In this document: positions 1-6,918 of the stretch, piece by piece
Position numbering within the stretch: position 1 is the first letter of the stretch
Layout of the letters: every line of letters starts with the position of its first letter
Assembly (NCBI GenBank): GCA_965221835.1
Contig: OZ244916.1
Coordinates: forward strand, 1,054,001 to 1,118,000
DNA from: Persebacter sp965221835
Lineage (GTDB): Bacteria > Pseudomonadota > Gammaproteobacteria > Tethybacterales > Persebacteraceae
DNA: 64,000 bases
Reading direction: 5' to 3'
The notes under the pieces: model-generated
What the model was told of the DNA's origin: nothing
What the model saw: only the letters and a program-made list of their open reading frames with translations
Databases searched by the model: none
Made by a program: the position numbers and the translations under genes

Positions 1-171
1 TGAATTGTCTTCGTCGTGCGCTTGCACATCGCGATTGCGCCGGATAGTTTTGCCATACAACGGATGCTTAATTTGCCGTTCAATTTCTACCCGCACGGTC
101 TTGTCGGCGCGGTCGCCGACCACGCGTCCGCGCAAACGTCTGCCCTGTTTTTTTACGGTATCTTCGCTCAC
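1..171 (-). CDS. rpsQ: 30S ribosomal protein S17 (partial, 3' end beyond window)
   Basis: The first 57 codons are present and the rest lies beyond base 1. The reading begins V-S-E-D-T-V-K-K-Q-G-R-R-L-R-G and continues through the S17-typical GDRADKTVRVEIERQ and HPLYGKTIRR segments. S17 is an OB-fold primary binder of 16S rRNA. The start is a GTG at 171-169 that overlaps the rpmC stop codon in a GTGA arrangement, so translation is probably coupled to L29. Position at the end of the S10 operon after rpmC is canonical. Confidence 0.93.
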   Translation of the reverse strand, partial: MSEDTVKKQGRRLRGRVVGDRADKTVRVEIERQIKHPLYGKTIRRNRDVQAHDEDNS

Positions 172-386
172 GCTTTCGCCTCCGTTCCCGCTTTTTCGGA
201 AAGAATCGTCCGGGCGCGCGCAATATCGCGCCGCACCCGTCTCAACTCGCTGGTTTTTGCGGTCTGTTGCGCCGCCTTTTGCATCCGCAAATTGGCATGT
301 TCGCGATACAACGCCGTCATTTCCTCGCGCAATGCGGACGGGCTTTTTTCGCGCAACACATTCCGCCGTTTTACGATTTTAGACAT
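168..386 (-). CDS. rpmC: 50S ribosomal protein L29
   Basis: Encodes 72 residues, a normal L29 length. It contains the typical two-helix pattern with LREEMTALYREHANLRMQKA and the basic RRVRRDIARARTIL segment. L29 binds 23S rRNA near the peptide exit tunnel. The ATG shares one base with the rplP stop and the stop codon overlaps the GTG start of rpsQ, so it is embedded in a translationally coupled run rplP-rpmC-rpsQ. Confidence 0.95.
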   Translation of the reverse strand: MSKIVKRRNVLREKSPSALREEMTALYREHANLRMQKAAQQTAKTSELRRVRRDIARARTILSEKAGTEAKA

Positions 387-802
387 TACGATTCCTCCCG
401 TCTGTTGACGAAACGCGTCGCCATCGGGAGTTTTGCCGCACCCAATTGAAACGCCCGCCGTGCCGCCTGTTCGCCGACACCTTCAATTTCGTATAAAATT
501 TTGCCGGGCTTGACTTCAAAACACCAAAATTCGGGATTGCCTTTGCCGCTTCCCATCCGCACTTCCACCGGCTTTTTGCTGATCGGTTTGTCCGGAAAAA
601 CGCGAATCCAAATCTTGCCGCCGCGCTTGACGGAACGCACAACGGCGCGCCGTGCCGCTTCTATTTGGCGCGAGGTCAGGCGTCCTTTTTCAATCGCCTT
701 CAAGCCGTATTCGCCCAAACTGACGCGCGTGCCGCTTGTCGCCTTGCCGCGATTGCGCCCTTTTTGCACTTTACGATATTTAGTTTTCGCCGGTTGCAGC
801 AT
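386..802 (-). CDS. rplP: 50S ribosomal protein L16
   Basis: 138 residues starting MLQPAKTKYRKVQKGRNRG, the standard L16 start; GEYGLKAIEKGRLTSRQIEA and the RRGGKIWIRVFPDKPISKKP-like core are recognisable. L16 organises the A-site region of the large subunit. The gene overlaps the last 23 bases of rpsC, the largest overlap in this operon, so the variable S3 tail and the conserved L16 start share DNA. The C-terminus (about residues 125-138) is short and polar. Confidence 0.96.
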   Translation of the reverse strand: MLQPAKTKYRKVQKGRNRGKATSGTRVSLGEYGLKAIEKGRLTSRQIEAARRAVVRSVKRGGKIWIRVFPDKPISKKPVEVRMGSGKGNPEFWCFEVKPGKILYEIEGVGEQAARRAFQLGAAKLPMATRFVNRREES

Positions 803-1523
803 CTTTTGTTTCTTCCTTCTTCAAATTCGGCGATTCGATAAAATGTTCCTCGCCGCTGTCCGCACCGGTATATTTGGCGCGTTTTTTGCCCCCTTCGCCG
901 CGGGACACCCATACTTTAATACCGACAATACCCATATTTGTTTTCGCCTTGGCGACGCCATAATCCACTTCATTTTTTAGGGTATGCAGCGGCACGCGCC
1001 CTTCGCGATACCATTCGGTGCGCGCGATTTCAATGCCGTTCAATCGTCCGGCGCACATAATTTTGACGCCTTCTACGCCGAGACGTATGGCACCCGCCAT
1101 TGCGCGGCGCATCGCGCGGCGAAACATAATGCGTCTTTCCAGTTGCGAGGCGATATTCAACGCTATCAATTTCGCATCCGCATCCTGCTGCGCCACTTCC
1201 TTGATGTCGGTATGCACATCTTCAACTTTTTTGACTCCCGCCAACTGCGCGAGTTTGTTGCGCAACGCCTCTATGCCTTCGCCTTTTTTGCCGATGACAG
1301 CACCCGGACGCCCCGAATGAATGATGACTCGCACATAATCGGGCTTGCGTTCTATTTCCACCAAACTGATATTCGCCTGCGCATATACCGTTTCTATATG
1401 CCGCCGGATTTTCGCGTCCCGGATGACCATTTCGGCGTATTCCCGTCCGCTTGCATACCAGCGCGAACGCCAGTTGCGGCGCACCGCCAAACGAAATCCG
1501 ATAGGATTAACTTTGCGTCCCAT
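780..1523 (-). CDS. rpsC: 30S ribosomal protein S3
   Basis: 247 residues with the S3 start MGRKVNPIGFRLAV, a KH domain around the motif GRPGAVIGKKGEGIE (about residues 72-86), and the C-terminal domain LGVEGVKIMCAGRLNG. The tail from about residue 225 (acidic and lysine-rich) is variable in S3 and overlaps rplP by 23 bases. S3 sits at the mRNA entry tunnel. The start codon abuts the stop of rplV with a one-base overlap. Confidence 0.96.
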   Translation of the reverse strand: MGRKVNPIGFRLAVRRNWRSRWYASGREYAEMVIRDAKIRRHIETVYAQANISLVEIERKPDYVRVIIHSGRPGAVIGKKGEGIEALRNKLAQLAGVKKVEDVHTDIKEVAQQDADAKLIALNIASQLERRIMFRRAMRRAMAGAIRLGVEGVKIMCAGRLNGIEIARTEWYREGRVPLHTLKNEVDYGVAKAKTNMGIVGIKVWVSRGEGGKKRAKYTGADSGEEHFIESPNLKKEETKDAATGEN

Positions 1524-1885
1524 TACGCCCTCCCTTTCGCCTTGCCGGCGGACAACTCTATCAAAACATGACTGCGCCGCTTGCCGATGCGGGACACCCG
1601 ACCGCGCGCGCCGAATTGCACTCTTTTCATTATCACGCCATCGCCGATTTCAATTTTGCTGACATACAAAACATCAATATCGGCGTTGGCGGTGTTTTCG
1701 GCGTTGGCAATTGCCGAATTGAGCGTTTTGCCGATAATTGTCGCCGCCTTTTTGCGGCTGAATTGCAGCAACTCCAAAGCCGCCCCTATCATTTTGCCGC
1801 GAATTTGGTCGGCAACCAGACGCCCTTTTTGCGGCGACATGGGGACATTGCGGGAAAACGCGCGACTGATATTTGTATCGCTCAT
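1523..1885 (-). CDS. rplV: 50S ribosomal protein L22
   Basis: 120 residues. The conserved L22 signature is visible: SPQKGRLVADQIRGK near the N-terminus, ELLQFSRKKAATIIGKTLNS in the middle, and a beta-hairpin with RGRVSRIGKRRSHVLIEL that would line the exit tunnel. The extra ten or so N-terminal residues before SPQKGR are common in proteobacteria. It starts in an ATGA overlap with rpsS and ends one base into rpsC. Confidence 0.95.
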   Translation of the reverse strand: MSDTNISRAFSRNVPMSPQKGRLVADQIRGKMIGAALELLQFSRKKAATIIGKTLNSAIANAENTANADIDVLYVSKIEIGDGVIMKRVQFGARGRVSRIGKRRSHVLIELSAGKAKGRA

Positions 1886-2178
1886 TTCTTCCCTTTCTGC
1901 GCGGTTTTCGCCGATTTGTCGCCGGTCGGATGACCGCGAAACAGGCGTGTCGGCGCAAACTCGCCGAGACGATGCCCGACCATGTTTTCGGAAACAAATA
2001 TCGGCACATGCTGCCGCCCGTTATGCACGGCAATCGTTAACCCGACAAAATCGGGCGTAATCATGGAACGACGCGACCATGTTTTTATCGGACGCCGATC
2101 ACGCGCATCGCGCGCGCGCAAAACTTTCGCCGCCAAATGATGGTCGACCATAACGCCTTTTTTGAGAGAACGACTCAT
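1882..2178 (-). CDS. rpsS: 30S ribosomal protein S19
   Basis: 98 residues starting MSRSLKKGVMVDHHL, followed by IKTWSRRSMITPDFVGLTIAVHNGRQHVPIFV and GHRLGEFAPTR, all diagnostic of S19. It works with S13 in the head of the 30S subunit. Both ends use four-base ATGA overlaps (with rplB upstream and rplV downstream). The C-terminal lysine-rich end after GHPTGDKSAKT is normal. Confidence 0.96.
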   Translation of the reverse strand: MSRSLKKGVMVDHHLAAKVLRARDARDRRPIKTWSRRSMITPDFVGLTIAVHNGRQHVPIFVSENMVGHRLGEFAPTRLFRGHPTGDKSAKTAQKGKK

Positions 2179-3014
2179 CCGCGCCCCTTACGCGCATGAC
2201 GTCGCACGACAATCCATTTATCGGTGCGCTTGTTTTTGCGCGTTCTATAACCTCTCGCCGGTTGCCCCCATGGACTGACCGGAATTTTGTTTGATTTGCT
2301 GCGTCCTTCGCCGCCGCCCATCGGATGATCCACGGGATTCATCACCATACCGCGCACATGCGGACGCCATCCGCGCCAGCGATTCGCGCCCGCCTTGCCG
2401 AGTTTGCGAAGAAAATGCTCTTCGTTGCCGACCGCACCAATCACCGCACGACAAGCAGCGCGCACCCGCCGTGTCTCGCCGGATTTGAGGCGCAACATCG
2501 CATAATCGCCGTCCAGCGCGATAAACTGCGCGCTGATTCCCGCGGCGCGCGCCAGTTGTGCCCCGCGTCCGGGCGAAAGTTCCACGCAATGCACGGTCAC
2601 GCCGACCGGAATCGCCGTCAATGGTTTAGCGTTGCCCGGTCGCACCGGCGCATCCGCCCCGCTTTCAATTCGGTCGCCGACAGCAACACCCTGCGGCGCG
2701 ATAATATAACGTCTTTCGCCGTCCGCATACAACAGCAACGCCAGATTTGAACTGCGATTCGGATCATATTCCAGCCGCTCCACTTTCGCCGGAATGCCGT
2801 CTTTGTCGCGAAGAAAATCCAAAACGCGATAGTGCCGCCGATGTCCGCCGCCCCGATGCCATGCGGTAATGCGACCGGTATTGTTGCGTCCGGCAGTCCG
2901 GTTTTTCTTGCACACCAACTGCGCATGCGGTTTTCCCTTGTGAAGACCGGGCGTTTTAACCCGCACCATTCCGCGCCGTCCGGGCGTCCGCGGTTTAGAT
3001 TTTATCAACGCCAT
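2175..3014 (-). CDS. rplB: 50S ribosomal protein L2
   Basis: 279 residues, normal for L2. It contains KSKPRTPGRRGMVRVKTPGLHKG at the N-terminus, GRNNTGRITAWHRGGGHRRHYR, and the C-terminal GVVMNPVDHP-type motif seen here as VRGMVMNPVDHPMGGGEGR, which contains the conserved histidine near the peptidyl transferase centre. The start codon shares one base with the rplW stop. Confidence 0.97.
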   Translation of the reverse strand: MALIKSKPRTPGRRGMVRVKTPGLHKGKPHAQLVCKKNRTAGRNNTGRITAWHRGGGHRRHYRVLDFLRDKDGIPAKVERLEYDPNRSSNLALLLYADGERRYIIAPQGVAVGDRIESGADAPVRPGNAKPLTAIPVGVTVHCVELSPGRGAQLARAAGISAQFIALDGDYAMLRLKSGETRRVRAACRAVIGAVGNEEHFLRKLGKAGANRWRGWRPHVRGMVMNPVDHPMGGGEGRSKSNKIPVSPWGQPARGYRTRKNKRTDKWIVVRRHARKGRG

Positions 3015-3313
3015 TACTGCAACTCCGCAAAGTTAATATCATGACCTTTTGCAAGTCGTACAAACGCCTTGCGCGAAAATGTCCGCCGGGCCGCACGCCG
3101 TCCGCGCGATGCGACAGGTTTGCGCGTATTCGCGACCCGCACCGATTCCACTTTTACTTCAAACATTTTTTCCACCGCGCGTTTAATTTCGTCTTTGCGC
3201 GCATCAGGCATCACATAAAACACCGTCGTGCGGTGCCGCTCCGCCAGATCCGTACTTTTTTCGGAAATGATCGGCGCTTGCAAAATATTCAGCAGACGTG
3301 CCGCACCGCTCAT
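3014..3313 (-). CDS. rplW: 50S ribosomal protein L23
   Basis: 99 residues from the ATG at 3313, which overlaps the rplD stop (ATGA). The reading frame is open further upstream, but those codons lie inside rplD and do not resemble L23. The L23 core ILQAPIISEKSTDLAE, FYVMPDARKDEIKRAVEKMF and VESVRVANTRKP is present. L23 sits at the tunnel exit and docks trigger factor and SRP. Confidence 0.94.
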   Translation of the reverse strand: MSGAARLLNILQAPIISEKSTDLAERHRTTVFYVMPDARKDEIKRAVEKMFEVKVESVRVANTRKPVASRGRRAARRTFSRKAFVRLAKGHDINFAELQ

Positions 3314-3984
3314 GACCAATGCTCCGCACCGGCGGCGAATGCGCGTTCGGTAATGACAATCGCCTCGGCGGTCAAATCCGCGGGCAACAAAGAATGCAGC
3401 GTACAAAATCGCAAATAGGGGACATTGCGCGCCGACAACACGATATTGTCGTTTATTTCGGTATCCACCAAAAGGATGATTCCGGGGCGAAAATCGCCGT
3501 CCGGCTTGCCCGATATGCAGCACTGCGCGACTTTTCCGGCGACTCCGGTGTCGCCGATATTCCGGATAAATTGTTTGGTTTTCGGCGCATCCATCGTCAA
3601 CGATTTGACCGTCGCGATTTTGCCCGCGCGCAACATTTCCGAAAACATCACCGACATAGCGGCGCGAAACATTTTGCGCGGCATTTTACGGGTGAAGTTT
3701 TCGTCAGGGCGCGAAGGAAAAGCGCGTCCGCCGCCGCGCCGAATCGGCGAAGACGACATTCCGGCGCGCGCGCGTCCGGATCCTTTTTGGCGAAACAACT
3801 TGCGAGTCGTATGGCTGACTTCGGCGCGCGTTTTTTGGGCGCGCGTACCCGAACGGGCGTTTGCAAAATTCGCGCACACCGCCTGATGCGCCAGCGCGGC
3901 GTTAAATTTGCGCGCGACAAACGAATCGGGAATATCCACCGTCCCCGCCTCGCCGCCGCCGAAGTTAAAAACTTTAATTTCCAC
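3310..3984 (-). CDS. rplD: 50S ribosomal protein L4
   Basis: Read from a GTG at 3984 this is 224 residues, somewhat longer than the usual 200-210. The GTG is preceded by GGAG about eleven bases upstream. An ATG-containing in-frame extension to 4116 exists but shares no L4 character. Recognisable parts: VEIKVFNFGGGEAG, the extended loop with THTTRKLFRQKGSGRARAG-like sequence, then GGGRAFPSRPDENFTRKMPR. L4 folds into the tunnel wall and in many bacteria represses its own operon. Its first codons overlap the end of the small ORF at 3974-4123. Confidence 0.93.
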   Translation of the reverse strand: MEIKVFNFGGGEAGTVDIPDSFVARKFNAALAHQAVCANFANARSGTRAQKTRAEVSHTTRKLFRQKGSGRARAGMSSSPIRRGGGRAFPSRPDENFTRKMPRKMFRAAMSVMFSEMLRAGKIATVKSLTMDAPKTKQFIRNIGDTGVAGKVAQCCISGKPDGDFRPGIILLVDTEINDNIVLSARNVPYLRFCTLHSLLPADLTAEAIVITERAFAAGAEHWS

Positions 3985-4123
3985 CGCGTATCTCCGACAG
4001 TTTTTTAATTTCTTCCATGGAACAATTGAATTCTTTGGAAAGCGATTCGCGGCACGATTCTGGATAGAACGGCGCGGCGATTTTAATGGAATCTTCAAAC
4101 ACAACGGGATGCGCAATCATCAT
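3974..4123 (-). CDS. 49-residue hypothetical protein between rplC and rplD
   Basis: A complete small ORF that I do not recognise. It begins with two ATGs: the first (4123) overlaps the rplC stop as ATGA and is preceded by GGAG three bases upstream; the second is at 4120. It ends in TAA at 3974, eleven bases inside rplD, so it would be translationally coupled on both sides. The protein has two cysteines and a C-terminal half (ESLSKEFNCSMEEIKKLSE) that could form a helix-turn-helix, which is an inference from pattern only. The canonical S10 operon has no gene here. Alternative view: leader sequence whose openness is chance. Confidence 0.6.
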   Translation of the reverse strand: MMIAHPVVFEDSIKIAAPFYPESCRESLSKEFNCSMEEIKKLSEIRGGN

Positions 4124-4785
4124 TTCTTCTCCGCCGCCGGTTTGGCGTTGCGTTTTTTGACCGCCGGACGGACAACGACATGTCCGCCCGGCGCACCCGG
4201 CACCGCGCCGCTGACCAACAAAAGATGGCGTTCGGAATCGGCGCGCACGATGCGGAGATTTTGCGCCGTCCGCTGTTTGCCGCCGAGACGACCGGGCATT
4301 TTCTTACCGGGAAATACGCGCCCCGGATCCTGACATTGTCCGGTGGAACCGGGTTTGCGATGCGAACGCGAGTTGCCGTGCGTAGCGCGATTGGCACTGA
4401 AATGCCAACGTTTGATAACGCCCGCGAAACCTTTGCCGCGACTGATTCCGGTAACATCCACCGCCTGCCCTTCGGAAAACAAATCCGCGCCGATTTCATC
4501 GCCCGCGCCTTTTCCTTCGGGCAATTCGCCGTTGCGAAACTCGTGCAATACGCGCGCCGCGCCCGCCTGATATTTCGCCAAATGCCCTTTCAACGGCGCG
4601 CTGATGCGATGCGCCCGCCGTTCGCCGAACGCCATCTGCACGGCTTCATAACCGTCCGGGGCGGCGGTTTTTTGTTGCGCGATTCGGTTGCCGCGCACAT
4701 CCAAAACCGTCACCGCAATCGCCTCGCCGGTGTCGGAAAATATGCGGGTCATCCCCATTTTTACACCAATCAATCCGAGATTCAT
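4120..4785 (-). CDS. rplC: 50S ribosomal protein L3
   Basis: 221 residues with the L3 start LGLIGVKMGMTRIFSDTGEAI, the central VDVTGISRGKGFAGVIKRWHF and the NRATHGNSRSHRKPGSTGQ and GRVFPGKKMPGRLGG segments that reach the peptidyl transferase centre. The glutamine in GSTGQ is the residue methylated by PrmB in other bacteria. The C-terminus GAVPGAPGGHVVVRPAVK is standard. The start overlaps rpsJ by ATGA; the stop overlaps the ATG of the small ORF that follows. Confidence 0.96.
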   Translation of the reverse strand: MNLGLIGVKMGMTRIFSDTGEAIAVTVLDVRGNRIAQQKTAAPDGYEAVQMAFGERRAHRISAPLKGHLAKYQAGAARVLHEFRNGELPEGKGAGDEIGADLFSEGQAVDVTGISRGKGFAGVIKRWHFSANRATHGNSRSHRKPGSTGQCQDPGRVFPGKKMPGRLGGKQRTAQNLRIVRADSERHLLLVSGAVPGAPGGHVVVRPAVKKRNAKPAAEKK

Positions 4786-5114
4786 ATTTTCATCACCCTT
4801 ATATCGGCATGCACGCCCGCCGGTAAATCTAAATTTGTCAATGCGTTGGTCGCCTTGTTGCCGAGATCCACAATATCCATCATCCGGCTGTGTTCGCGAA
4901 TTTCAATTTGCTCCCGCGAACTTTTGTCTTTGTGCGGCGAACGCAAAAGATCATAACGGCGACGACGCACCGGCAACGGCACCGGACCGCGCACTTCCGC
5001 ACCGGTACGCTTCACGGTGTTGACAATGTTGCGCGCCGATTCGTCAATCAGCACATGGTCAAATCCGGTCAACCGGATGCGAAATTTCTGTGTTGTCGCC
5101 TTTTTTTCAGCCAT
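4782..5114 (-). CDS. rpsJ: 30S ribosomal protein S10 / NusE
   Basis: 110 residues (usual about 103, with a slightly longer N-terminus MAEKKATTQ). KFRIRLTGFDHVLIDESARNIV, RGPVPLPVRRRRYDLLRSPHKDK and the TNLDLPAGVHADIRV-like end identify S10, which also acts as NusE in antitermination complexes. It lies only two bases downstream of the tuf stop, so str and S10 clusters form a single transcription unit here. Confidence 0.95.
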   Translation of the reverse strand: MAEKKATTQKFRIRLTGFDHVLIDESARNIVNTVKRTGAEVRGPVPLPVRRRRYDLLRSPHKDKSSREQIEIREHSRMMDIVDLGNKATNALTNLDLPAGVHADIRVMKI

Positions 5115-5116
5115 TG

Positions 5117-6307
5117 TTATTCCAAAATTTTCGTTACGACGCCGGCGCCGACTGTCCGACCGCCTTCCCGAATCGCAAAACGCAATCCGTCTTCCATCGC
5201 TATCGGCGTTATCAACTCAACATCCATCCCGATGTTATCCCCCGGCATCACCATCTCCACATCCTTCGGCAATACCACCGAACCCGTCACATCTGTCGTC
5301 CGAAAATAAAACTGCGGACGATAACCCTTGAAAAATGGCGTATGCCGCCCGCCCTCTTCTTTTGACAAAATATACACTTCCGCACTAAACTTTTTGTGCG
5401 GTTTTATGCTGCCCGGTTGCGCCATCACTTGCCCCCGCTCCACTTCTTCCCGCTTCGTGCCGCGCAATAATAATCCCACATTGTCGCCCGCCTGCCCGTC
5501 GTCCAGCAACTTCCGAAACATCTCAACGCCCGTGCAAGTCGTCTTCGCCGTGTCCTTAATTCCCACGATTTCCAACTCCTCGCCAACTTTTACCTTGCCG
5601 CGTTCTATCCGCCCCGTCACCACCGTGCCGCGACCGCTGATGCTAAATACATCTTCCACCGGCATCAAAAATGCGCCGTCTATCGCGCGCACCGGTTCTT
5701 CCACAAATGTATCCAACGCTTCCGCCAACTTCTTTATGGAACCCAATCCCATATCGCCCGTGTCGCCTTCCAATGCCTTCAATGCACTGCCCGTCACCAC
5801 CGGCGTATCGTCGCCCGGAAACTCGTATTTCGTCAGCAACTCGCGAACTTCCATCTCCACCAACTCCAACAACTCCGCATCATCCACCATATCCGCTTTG
5901 TTCAGATAGACCACAATCCGCGGCACACCAACTTGTCGCGCCAACAAAATATGCTCCCGCGTTTGCGGCATCGGACCATCGGCGGCGGAAACAACCAATA
6001 TCGCCGCATCCATTTGCGCCGCGCCGGTTATCATGTTTTTGACATAATCCGCGTGTCCCGGGCAATCTACATGCGCATAATGCCGATTCGCCGTTTCATA
6101 TTCAACATGCGATGTATTAATCGTAATTCCCCGCGCTTTTTCTTCCGGCGCGTTGTCAATCTGCGCATAATCCCGCGCCTCGCCGCCAAACTCTTTGGAA
6201 AGAATCGTCGTCAACGCCGCCGTAAGAGTCGTCTTGCCATGATCTACATGACCCACCGTCCCCACATTCAAATGCGGCTTATTCCGTTCAAATTTGTCTT
6301 TTGCCAT
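5117..6307 (-). CDS. tuf: elongation factor Tu
   Basis: 396 residues, normal length. GTPase motifs are GHVDHGKT (about residues 18-25), DCPGHADYV (about 80) and NKAD (about 135), followed by the two beta-barrel domains ending in GGRTVGAGVVTKILE. It delivers aminoacyl-tRNA to the ribosome. An AAGGAG site precedes the ATG by eight bases. Unlike the usual order, fusA is not its immediate neighbour: two AT-richer genes separate them. Only one tuf copy is seen in this window. Confidence 0.98.
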   Translation of the reverse strand: MAKDKFERNKPHLNVGTVGHVDHGKTTLTAALTTILSKEFGGEARDYAQIDNAPEEKARGITINTSHVEYETANRHYAHVDCPGHADYVKNMITGAAQMDAAILVVSAADGPMPQTREHILLARQVGVPRIVVYLNKADMVDDAELLELVEMEVRELLTKYEFPGDDTPVVTGSALKALEGDTGDMGLGSIKKLAEALDTFVEEPVRAIDGAFLMPVEDVFSISGRGTVVTGRIERGKVKVGEELEIVGIKDTAKTTCTGVEMFRKLLDDGQAGDNVGLLLRGTKREEVERGQVMAQPGSIKPHKKFSAEVYILSKEEGGRHTPFFKGYRPQFYFRTTDVTGSVVLPKDVEMVMPGDNIGMDVELITPIAMEDGLRFAIREGGRTVGAGVVTKILE

Positions 6308-6326
6308 TGCTTTGTCTCCTTAAATT

Positions 6327-6620
6327 CTAACGGTCCCAAACCCCGTCGTTATCCAAATCACGGTCAATGCCACCACGACCATAATCCCAAATTCCATCGT
6401 TATCCAAATCACGGTCAATACCGCCACGACCATAATCCCAAATTCCGTCATTATCCAAATCACGGTCAATGCCGCCACGACCATAATCCCAAATTCCGTC
6501 ATTGTCCAAATCACGGTCAATGCCGCCACGACCATAATCCCAAATTCCGTCATTGTCCAAATCACGGTCAATGCCGCCACGACCATAATCCCAAATTCCG
6601 TCATTGTCCAAATCACGGTC
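6327..6620 (-). repeat. six 51-bp in-frame tandem repeats
   Basis: The 51-bp unit is repeated nearly exactly about five and two-thirds times. Copies differ at only a few positions, mostly third codon positions (for example ATT/ATC-like and GTC/ATC-like changes), which points to recent expansion or homogenisation with protein-level conservation. Because 51 is a multiple of three, copy-number change would not break the frame. Confidence 0.9.
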
Positions 6621-6698
6621 AAAAGCCACTGAATGATCATTAACAACTACCACCATAAAAACAGCAGCAGACAAAAACATTAACAATTTCTTAATCAT
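6327..6698 (-). CDS. secreted repeat protein with DxDxDG calcium-loop repeats
   Basis: 123 residues. Residues 1-26 are a signal peptide (MIKK, hydrophobic stretch, then SVA as a plausible signal peptidase I site). The rest is six copies of a 17-residue unit, DRDLDNDGIWDYGRGGI, the last shortened. Each unit carries D-x-D-x-D-G-x-x-D, the pattern of thrombospondin type 3 and EF-hand-like calcium loops, so it is probably a small exported Ca-binding protein; function unknown. The start overlaps the preceding gene by eight bases and tuf follows 19 bases downstream, so it is transcribed with the translation factors. Base composition is more AT-rich than its neighbours, suggesting acquisition. Confidence 0.75.
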   Translation of the reverse strand: MIKKLLMFLSAAVFMVVVVNDHSVAFDRDLDNDGIWDYGRGGIDRDLDNDGIWDYGRGGIDRDLDNDGIWDYGRGGIDRDLDNDGIWDYGRGGIDRDLDNDGIWDYGRGGIDRDLDNDGVWDR

Positions 6699-6918
6699 TA
6701 TTTTCTCCCTGAAATTTAACCACTGCTTGACAATAGTTCATATACCCTGATATTTCGTTACCATATCCATCTTTACTCGGACGGTGGAACACCGCAAATG
6801 GCGCACCAAAAGGTTGATATCCTTTGCTTAACAAATACTCCACATTCGTCGCCATTTTACTGGCAGTAATCCCGTCTACAATATGGTATTGAACCACTGA
6901 AAGTTTCTTTTCGCTCAT
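6691..6918 (-). CDS. DUF1737-like small protein
   Basis: 75 residues. The pattern Y-H-I-V-D-G-I-T ... Y-L-L-S-K-G-Y-Q-P-F-G-A-P ... Y-C-Q-A-V-V-K-F resembles the DUF1737 family of small cytosolic proteins of unknown role; this is recognition by eye. The ATG overlaps the fusA stop (ATGA) and its end overlaps the start of the repeat-protein gene, so both are coupled to EF-G translation. The gene is visibly more AT-rich than fusA or tuf, consistent with horizontal acquisition into the str operon. A house-keeping role tied to elongation is possible but not shown. Confidence 0.7.
   Translation of the reverse strand: MSEKKLSVVQYHIVDGITASKMATNVEYLLSKGYQPFGAPFAVFHRPSKDGYGNEISGYMNYCQAVVKFQGENND

Noticed and set aside
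6327..6620. CRISPR-like array of regularly spaced repeats
   Set aside because: The repeat is contiguous coding sequence without distinct spacers, inside an ORF with a signal peptide; no cas genes in the window.
6320..6646. Alternative-frame repeat ORF (MTEFGIMVVAALTVIW-type repeats) opposite the Ca-loop frame on the same strand
   Set aside because: Open only because the 51-bp repeat length is a multiple of three; no ribosome site and no signal peptide, while the other frame has both.
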